A stretch of DNA of 64,000 bases from Flavobacteriales bacterium (GTDB lineage: Bacteria; Bacteroidota; Bacteroidia; Flavobacteriales_F; PHOS-HE28), in NCBI GenBank assembly GCA_016717225.1, contig JADKGB010000003.1, positions 124,001 through 188,000 of the forward strand. The letters run 5' to 3'. A program made the translations under genes and the position numbers. Below, piece by piece: positions 58,577 through 64,000 of the stretch. Every line of letters begins with the position of its first letter. Within the stretch, counting starts at the first letter, position 1. The notes beneath the pieces were generated by a model. The model made no database searches and was not told the DNA's origin. It saw only the letters and a program-made list of their open reading frames with translations.

Positions 58577-58945
58577 CTACTTGTCCTCCAACAACTTCTT
58601 TCCCTCTGGAGTTGGTAGACTGATCTCTTCCAGAATGGCTGCTTGGCCCTTTCTGCATTCCCCGATGCTTGCGCGCGACGGACGATACTTGAAGCGAAGT
58701 TTGAGTCCGTTCTTCTTGTAACGCTCGTCCAATCCGATAGGGATCAGGAACACATTGTTCACCCCGTCAAGTGTCACCACCAGCGGACAACCATCACCCA
58801 CCATAGCGGTGGTAACCGTTCCAGTGCTGAAGCCAGCATTGGCTTCTTGTTGTTCCACAACCGCGGCACTGTCCACGCTTTGCTTCTTCGCACCGCATGC
58901 TGCGCTCAACGCGACCAGCATGGCCAAGATGATAGCCTTGGTCAT
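58577..58945 (-). CDS. Small lipoprotein of unknown function
   Basis: 122 aa from ATG 58945, which overlaps the upstream stop by one base (TGATG); a GTG three bases earlier would give a 4-base overlap. Lipobox LVALSAACGAKK gives a lipidated Cys near residue 18. The mature part has two cysteines (DGCPLVV, GECRKGQA) and a short beta domain (NNVFLIPIGLDERYKKNG, LKLRFKYRPSRAS) with charged tail. Not recognised as a named family. It is translationally coupled to the T9SS type A protein. Confidence 0.75.
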   Translation of the reverse strand: MTKAIILAMLVALSAACGAKKQSVDSAAVVEQQEANAGFSTGTVTTAMVGDGCPLVVTLDGVNNVFLIPIGLDERYKKNGLKLRFKYRPSRASIGECRKGQAAILEEISLPTPEGKKLLEDK

Positions 58946-60792
58946 CACTTCACCGAAGTGATAAGGAGACGCTGCACCTGTTGCTTATCGCCGTTCACCA
59001 AGCGAACGAACCAGATCCCGGCTGCCAACCCAGAAGCGTTCAGAGTCAAACTAGCTGAACCATTCGCGATCGCGATCTCCTTGGAGATCACGCGCTTGCC
59101 ATCCATGCCGATCACTTCTACACGGGAATCGACGGAGGAATTGGCACCCCGCACACGAACGGAGATCATCTCACCCTGTAGTGCTGTTTCCAGGAGCAGT
59201 CCAGTTGCACCTTGCCCCGCTTCCTCAACACCAACTTCACCTTGCAAGTTGAAGGAGAAAATTCGGGTTCTTGGGTTTCCTCCTGACCCTATGTACTCAG
59301 CGGTACACCAGAACGTTGAGCCATCCGGATCGAGCGCGAGGTGGGCATAATCACCGAATCGATCCGTGCCGGTCTGCGATGCTGTCCCATTGATGACCGT
59401 CTGCTCGGCAAAGGTCATCTGCCCCAGCGGATCAGAAGCCAGGCGGCCAGTGTAACGTATTCCGGGATAGATAGTCGCAACCTCGTCAGAACAACTGTAG
59501 GCCATGCCGATATTGCCTTGATCGTCCATCCCAATACTCGCCTGATAACGGTCGGCTGCATCAGGGTTCCAAGTGCCTTGCTGATAAATACTCCAGTTGC
59601 CATCGTTCGCATCACGGATCTCGTACCACCGCACCGCACAATGGTTACTTCCCACATCAACGCCATGGCACAGCAGAACGCTGTTGTGATCCGCCCAGCG
59701 GGTATGCTGCGCGCGGAAGTAGAAATAGCCCAAGCCGGCATCCAGTTTCTGGGTAGTACCTGGCTGCGGAATGTTGGAAAAACCGCTTCCCAATAACGGA
59801 TCGAACGCGGTTGTATTCAGAGTTTGTGATTGAACCACGCTGGTGCTGCTCGTGGTTACCCAATTCGTGTTCATCTCATAGATCTTGATCCGATCGCTTG
59901 GCGCACCCCATGTATTGTCCTCCATGTTGAAGAAATAGCAAGGCGTACCATCTGGAGGCAGATCTCCATCAGCATCGGCCGGAAGAACACTTGTGAAGCC
60001 CGCATTGATGACATTCGGAGCACTGAGGGCCACCATGCGGGGTGAGGCACCACCAGCAAGCATGACACTACGTTCGAACACCACTGCCGTCTTGTTGCTG
60101 TTACTGGTCATGTAATAGCCATCCCACCAGATGCTGAATTTCGGGTAGTCGGGGAACTGGGTGAAGTTGTACGACCATGAATTGTACGCTCCTCCCGGAT
60201 CGCCGGTCTCACTTACCGCGATCAGCATTTTGTTCGGAGTACCTGCGTTGAATTGCGAAATGAACCAGCGATCCGCATGGCGATCGTACATCACGATCGG
60301 GTCGCCGTCGTTGTTGCTTCCAGCCCAAAGCGTGCTGAGCGATGATGCAGAACCATCCGCAGTGCCTGTCTTGAAATACACCCTGAAAGCGGTATTCACA
60401 GCTTGCATATACCGATCAGGACCAGCGGCTCCCGTTGGATCCGGCGGAATTCCACTTCCGGATTGACCCAGGAAGCTCACCAGCGGAGCACGGTTTGTGC
60501 GCGTGGCCGGTTGAGTCTGCAATGCACCATCGGCCTCATCACTGAACTGGGGTGCCACCAACGGAGGCAGCGGGCGACGTTCATCCACCTCGTGCCGATC
60601 ACGGTCTTCGTTGAGTTCCTCGATGATCGCAGGCCATTCTCGCATGGGCGGCGTTTTGAAGAAACCGGACGGCACCTGCACGGTCACCGTTTGCCCTAGC
60701 GAATTAACACTGCGCTCCTCCTGAACTTCCTGTGCGGACAGCTCTGAAGGAACGAACAAAAGGACAGGTACGAGGGCGAAAAAAGATCTCAT
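58945..60792 (-). CDS. T9SS type A secreted protein with possible beta-propeller
   Basis: 615 aa from ATG 60792 (MRSFFALVPVLLFVPSELSAQ); a TTG at 60813 lies inside the -7 box and cannot be the start. The body (about 100-510) has FLGQSGSGIPPDPTGAAGPD, PIVMYDRHADRWFISQFN, YPKFSIWWDGYYMTSNSN, GMDDQGNIGMAYSCS and YAHLALDPDGSTFWCTAEYI, a repeated strand pattern like a propeller. The end (EVIGMDGKRVISKEI ... LNASGLAAGIWFVRLV ... QRLLI) is a classical type A sorting domain. It should be surface-exposed or released. Confidence 0.88.
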   Translation of the reverse strand: MRSFFALVPVLLFVPSELSAQEVQEERSVNSLGQTVTVQVPSGFFKTPPMREWPAIIEELNEDRDRHEVDERRPLPPLVAPQFSDEADGALQTQPATRTNRAPLVSFLGQSGSGIPPDPTGAAGPDRYMQAVNTAFRVYFKTGTADGSASSLSTLWAGSNNDGDPIVMYDRHADRWFISQFNAGTPNKMLIAVSETGDPGGAYNSWSYNFTQFPDYPKFSIWWDGYYMTSNSNKTAVVFERSVMLAGGASPRMVALSAPNVINAGFTSVLPADADGDLPPDGTPCYFFNMEDNTWGAPSDRIKIYEMNTNWVTTSSTSVVQSQTLNTTAFDPLLGSGFSNIPQPGTTQKLDAGLGYFYFRAQHTRWADHNSVLLCHGVDVGSNHCAVRWYEIRDANDGNWSIYQQGTWNPDAADRYQASIGMDDQGNIGMAYSCSDEVATIYPGIRYTGRLASDPLGQMTFAEQTVINGTASQTGTDRFGDYAHLALDPDGSTFWCTAEYIGSGGNPRTRIFSFNLQGEVGVEEAGQGATGLLLETALQGEMISVRVRGANSSVDSRVEVIGMDGKRVISKEIAIANGSASLTLNASGLAAGIWFVRLVNGDKQQVQRLLITSVK

Positions 60793-60811
60793 GGGACGTT
60801 GGTTGGACTTC

Positions 60812-60819
60812 AAAGGTAT
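60812..60819 (-). promoter_or_regulatory. Bacteroidota -7 element
   Basis: The minus strand reads TACCTTTG, exact consensus, 19 bases upstream of ATG 60792. Confidence 0.6.
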
Positions 60820-60877
60820 CCCTCAATTCACAGTTCGTCACAGCTTGGTCAAGGAAAGAATCCAAGGTCTTGGAAAG

Positions 60878-61381
60878 TCACGCTTTCGAGGACTTGCCTG
60901 CGAACCACGGATGACCGGTTTCGAACCGTTTCAACAACTCGCCAACACGTTTGCTCCGAGTGGCGGTTGTCTTTCCACTGTTGACCCAAATGCACATGCT
61001 ACGCTTCATGCCAGGCTTCAGTCTATTCCAAGCTGAGGCAAACTCCGGGAAAAAATCGATCGTGCCTTTCAACTCCTCACTGAGCGGGAGTTCATTCGGT
61101 TTATCGTTCAACCAAAGTTCGAAGCGCGCCTTCTCCCCCACATTGGTTTTCGCTCTCTTCAACAGTTCAGCACTGAGGATGATCACGTGGGATCCCTTTT
61201 TCCGCGGCATCAATGCCCGATCGATCGGAACACCATTGATGGTGCCGTGTATTCGAACAACACCCTTCTTGCCGAACAGGTCTTCCACATCGAAAGGAAA
61301 TTCAACGAACGACCATGCTAATGGGCCTTTCATTTTCTCCACCTCAACGGCGAACCGGATCACCTTTTGCTTCGTCGCCAT
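60878..61381 (-). CDS. DUF1905/YdeI-family protein
   Basis: 167 aa from ATG 61381, two bases after the upstream stop. Residues about 1-95 form a DUF1905 barrel (AWSFVEFPFDVEDLFGKKG, VRIHGTINGVPIDRALMPRK, HVIILSAELLKRAKTNVGE). Residues about 100-160 form a YdeI/OmpD-associated helical part (FFPEFASAWNRLKPGMKRSM, SGKTTATRSKRVGELLKRF). Function unknown; relatives are linked to bacteriocin or antimicrobial resistance in some annotations, without firm biochemistry. Confidence 0.85.
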   Translation of the reverse strand: MATKQKVIRFAVEVEKMKGPLAWSFVEFPFDVEDLFGKKGVVRIHGTINGVPIDRALMPRKKGSHVIILSAELLKRAKTNVGEKARFELWLNDKPNELPLSEELKGTIDFFPEFASAWNRLKPGMKRSMCIWVNSGKTTATRSKRVGELLKRFETGHPWFAGKSSKA

Positions 61382-61383
61382 GA

Positions 61384-62679
61384 TCAAATAGGCTCCGCTC
61401 GCTGGTCATCCAACATCTTGGTCAGCCGACCCGGTGAACACCACCACAGCATACCAATGAGCGCTAGCACCATGAACGACATCACCTTGTAATGTTCGTA
61501 CACCGCAGCGAATTCACCCAATAGCAAGTCGATGTTCGAGAGCAGATACACCACCACCCACAGTGCCAACCATGGCCGGATCCGCCCTTGCTCTTCTTGC
61601 CAACGCACCACGGCGAACTGTACCAACCACAACGCCGCAGGCATCGCCATGAACATGGAATAGTAGCGCTGATGCGGAAATATGAGGATCGTACACAAGA
61701 GCAAATAGCTCAGCTCCCACCAAACATGCAGCGGAGATGAAGCCTGCTTGAATGGCGGCCACTTCAAGAAGCGGAGCGAGCACGCGATGAATACGAGCCG
61801 ACCTACGAGCAACAACTTCGCGATGGTCTCCAGATCCAAGGCGATCAAGGTCCTTGGCAGATCAAGGGTGTATGGTCCGCCTCCATCTGCACTCAAGTAC
61901 GCTGACAAAAGCGAACCCAGCGCGAAGAAGGAAGTTTCGTCCTCATCCAAAATATGACGGGCATCCGTCGGCCGAAGAAGTTCCCAACGTGTGTGCAGCA
62001 AGTCGGCATTGTACTGCCAACCGATGAAGATCGCAGGCACCAATTGGATCAACGTGACAAGCGCCAGCGTGAACAATGCGGCTTTCCATTGACCTCGATA
62101 CGCGAGGTATGGCAACAGCACCATCGGGATCAATTTCATGTCGATACCCAGCGCCAGCAGCAGCACGCCCAGTAGAACCTGCCTGTTGTTGATGCACCGT
62201 ATCGATTCCAAACAGAGCCAAAGCAAAAGCACCGTTACCTGCGAAGAGTTCAGGTTGTCGCGAACCGCTTGGAACAGAAAGAGCAGCGAAAAAAACAGGA
62301 TCGCCGTGCGCTGGTTACTGCTCAGTTGTTTCGGCAGGTAGTCCTTGAAAATGATGTCGATGCACCGCTTGAAAAGCAACAGCGTAATGGTACCCCAGAT
62401 CAATTTCGCCAGCCATGGTGGAACAAACGCGAATGGACTGACCACGACGGCGAATAGCGGGCTGTAGAAGAACGAATACCCGTCGATGAACTTCTTCAGG
62501 TAGATGTTCTCGCCCTGCCAAAGAGAGTGCGATGCAGCAACGTAAATATCCAGATCGTTGCGCCCGCTAAGCGTGCTGATCAATATGACCAACAAGCCCA
62601 CTACCAGAGCGCGTGTGCCTATGAACAGCCATCGAGCCGTTGGTTCTTCGGGGATCTTCAAGGAAATGTTCACTTCCAC
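61384..62679 (-). CDS. DUF2029/GT87-like polytopic glycosyltransferase
   Basis: 431 aa with about ten TM helices. After TM1 comes GRNDLDIYVAASHSLWQGEN, the acidic-loop motif of GT87 (DUF2029) mannosyltransferase-like proteins, followed by FFYSPLFAVVVSPFAFVPPW. A long loop with LHTRWELLRPTDARH faces the periplasm. Family members use polyprenyl-phosphate mannose or related donors; substrate unknown here. A TGA-ATG spacing of 2 bases links it to the DUF1905 gene. Confidence 0.82.
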   Translation of the reverse strand: MEVNISLKIPEEPTARWLFIGTRALVVGLLVILISTLSGRNDLDIYVAASHSLWQGENIYLKKFIDGYSFFYSPLFAVVVSPFAFVPPWLAKLIWGTITLLLFKRCIDIIFKDYLPKQLSSNQRTAILFFSLLFLFQAVRDNLNSSQVTVLLLWLCLESIRCINNRQVLLGVLLLALGIDMKLIPMVLLPYLAYRGQWKAALFTLALVTLIQLVPAIFIGWQYNADLLHTRWELLRPTDARHILDEDETSFFALGSLLSAYLSADGGGPYTLDLPRTLIALDLETIAKLLLVGRLVFIACSLRFLKWPPFKQASSPLHVWWELSYLLLCTILIFPHQRYYSMFMAMPAALWLVQFAVVRWQEEQGRIRPWLALWVVVYLLSNIDLLLGEFAAVYEHYKVMSFMVLALIGMLWWCSPGRLTKMLDDQRAEPI

Positions 62680-62718
62680 AAATAAACCAATGGATCCTTC
62701 TAATGACCGATCGCTATT

Positions 62719-63051
62719 TCAACCACCCGCTTTCTTCGCCTTGTAACCTGCCTGGGTTAACAGTATCAGGATCTTGTCGCGGTGATCCCCTTGGATAAGA
62801 ACCACGCCGTCCTTCGCGCTTCCGCCAACGCCACACTTGCTTTTCAGCATGCGGCCAAGATCATCCAGACCCGAATCCTTTCCGATAAAACCGACAATGC
62901 GGGACACGAGTTTGTCACCACGCATACGATCCAAGTGGACCCGCAGATCCTGTTGCTGCGGCGGCAAAGTGGATGGCTCCCGTTCGGTGCCGAGGTTCTT
63001 GTTGGTACTGTACACGAGGCCGCCAAGGCCGCTGAGGGGGCGCTTCTTCAT
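62719..63051 (-). CDS. SUI1/eIF1-like translation factor (YciH type)
   Basis: 110 aa. The N-terminus KRPLSGLGGLVYSTN is the usual bacterial SUI1 lead. The core has VHLDRMRGDKLVSRIVGFIG, LGRMLKSKCGVGGSAKDG, IQGDHRDKILILLTQAGYK. This fold matches eIF1/YciH, which acts on initiation fidelity. Starts at ATG 63051 and precedes the GT87-like gene by 39 bases. Confidence 0.93.
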   Translation of the reverse strand: MKKRPLSGLGGLVYSTNKNLGTEREPSTLPPQQQDLRVHLDRMRGDKLVSRIVGFIGKDSGLDDLGRMLKSKCGVGGSAKDGVVLIQGDHRDKILILLTQAGYKAKKAGG

Positions 63052-63063
63052 GAATGCAAAGGT

Positions 63064-63130
63064 TCACCGCAAAGACGCAAAGCACGCAAAGACCCACACG
63101 AACTTTGCGCTCTTGGCGTCTTGGCGGTGA
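63064..63130. repeat. Dispersed-type inverted repeat (ACCGCAAAGACGCAAAG family)
   Basis: TCACCGCAAAGACGCAAAG ... CTTTGCG...CTTGGCGTCTTGGCGGTGA forms an imperfect 20-base stem between SUI1 and the GH38 gene. Very similar extragenic palindromes (ACCGCAAAGACGCAAAGG and the like) occur in many unrelated bacteria, so this is read as a mobile or REP-like element rather than a gene-specific signal. Confidence 0.7.
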
Positions 63131-63134
63131 GTTC

Positions 63135-64000
63135 TCATCTCCACCACGTGATCAACGGCCTCGTCATCTCCAACCCGAACCGCCGTGCCTCCTCCAGCTT
63201 GAACGGCCCGTGCATCTTCAGGTAGATGTCGTAGGTGATCGGCCCTTCCTGGTCGGCCTTGAAGTTGGTGTGCCAGTAGTTGTTGAGTGCGTAGAGGTAG
63301 ATGGTGCTGCTGAATGCGCCTCGGTCTTCCAGGCTTTGTACCCCGGGCTTGACCCGGGGTCCGGGTTCGTGCCCTTGCCGGGGTTCACCTTGCGCTCGTC
63401 CACCATTTCGCCCACTTCCCAGATCGCGCCTTGCGGGCACACGATGGTGACGCCCATGCTGTCGTTGCTCACATCGATCCAGCGCTGGGCGCAGAAGAAG
63501 TCGTTGTTGCTGCCGGGGACATGCGCCCGCTCCCAAGGGGCTTGTCCCCGGTACGAAGGGTATCGCTGATGCCGATGCGGACGGTGGCGTTGGGGATGTT
63601 GAGAGGGAGGAGGGCAGGTGAACGGCATTCTTTGTCTTGCGGACCCGAGGCTTTCACTAACCGATATCGAACATGAAGGATCCGGATCAGTCCGGTCCCT
63701 CACATCTGCCATGGGCGAGGTTGTTCGCCCGGGCTGCCTTGCGTCAGCCCTGCATCGGGCAGGACGGTGCGACATCCTCTGGCGGCTGCCAGAATGCCTT
63801 TGCGTCGAGTCCAGGTCTGAGTAGACTGTCAGCCGGCCGATCGATTGGTCCCGATACCGTCACATTTGGCTCAGTTTGCTCGACATACCACCCCGCACTA
63901 TCCGCGAAGGCCTTCTTCACCCGCCACTGGTCAGTGGTGAAGTGCGCATCCGGATCGCTGATGCTGCACCACGCGCCCCAGGTGTGCTCGTGCCACATGA
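63135..64000 (-). pseudogene. GH38 alpha-mannosidase-like gene, C-terminal part, frameshifted, runs off the window
   Basis: Three frames carry GH38-like text: MWHEHTWGAWCSISDPDAHF then WRVKKAF (64000 to about 63880); NIPNATVRIGISD (about 63610-63570); FFCAQRWIDVSNDSMGVTIV then PQGAIWEVGEM (about 63500-63400); and STIYLYALNNYWHTNFKADQ to WW and stop at 63135. The NNYWHTN stretch is typical of the GH38 C-terminal beta domain. Short GC palindromes sit at two of the breaks. GH38 enzymes remove alpha-mannose; the N-terminal catalytic part lies outside the window. Confidence 0.65.
63341..63359. repeat. GC palindrome inside the GH38-like gene
   Basis: CCCCGGG-CTTGA-CCCGGGG, 7-base arms with a 5-base loop. 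A related GGGG-CTTGT-CCCC hairpin lies at 63537-63549. Both fall where GH38 reading is disturbed. Confidence 0.6.

Noticed and set aside
60793..60813. TTG start for the T9SS type A protein
   Set aside because: It lies inside the TACCTTTG promoter box.

Overview
The window (about 53% GC by eye) comes from a Bacteroidota genome, most likely a Flavobacteriales-type lineage. The evidence is two gliding/T9SS type B (CHU_C-like) C-terminal domains, one T9SS type A sorting tail, a WG-repeat protein, the DUF1599-folP-DoxX-tpiA-prmA neighbourhood, DUF6702, fused E1 alpha/beta, and at least fourteen copies of the Bacteroidota -7 promoter element (TAnnTTTGC or TAnnTTCGC), several only a few bases from the start codon. 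Shine-Dalgarno sequences are mostly absent, so many starts were fixed from 4-base ATGA or GTGA overlaps with the upstream gene.

Layout. 0-2.5 kb: end-truncated membrane glycosyltransferase-like gene, tRNA-Arg(ACG), and a clpS-M48 lipoprotein protease pair. 2.6-15.8 kb: one tightly packed minus-strand run tpiA-prmA-[1494-aa secreted unknown]-plsY-[2135-aa TPR/PD40/coiled-coil/double-SPOR protein], with stops and starts overlapping or nearly so. 16-22.3 kb: a beta-barrel-like protein, a DoxX-family protein with an octamer repeat leader, two paralogous secreted proteins, DUF1599, folP and a GlsB/YeaQ membrane protein. 22.5-26.6 kb: two membrane-anchored class III nucleotide cyclases flanking a secreted repeat protein, then a spermidine-synthase-like protein. 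26.7-33 kb: a roughly 2100-aa T9SS-secreted adhesin-like protein with seven near-identical 216-bp repeats and about fifteen Ig/PKD-like repeats. 33-39.8 kb: WG-repeat protein, MMPL/RND exporter, TPR-like secreted protein, trmD, rplS.

39.8-44.2 kb holds a divergent cyanophycin synthetase/cyanophycinase pair, both broken by many frameshifts. 44.2-55 kb holds a TPM-domain protein, an endonuclease III, a second CHU_C protein, an M15 peptidase, DUF6702, an M1 aminopeptidase, a lipid-kinase-like gene and an LTA-synthase-like gene. 55-64 kb holds fused E1 alpha/beta, a cupredoxin-domain protein, a T9SS type A protein with a small lipoprotein, DUF1905, a GT87-like protein, SUI1, a dispersed inverted repeat, and the C-terminal part of a GH38 alpha-mannosidase-like gene running off the end.

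A caveat runs through the second half. Many genes there, including the normally essential rplS, carry single-base frameshifts, often at homopolymers. The simplest reading is imperfect consensus sequence (long-read type indels) rather than mass pseudogenisation, but the density in the cyanophycin locus is high enough to check. The strongest candidates for new biology are the translationally coupled giant envelope proteins around plsY, the in-register ATG octamer array in the DoxX-gene leader, and the cyclase-propeller-cyclase cluster.
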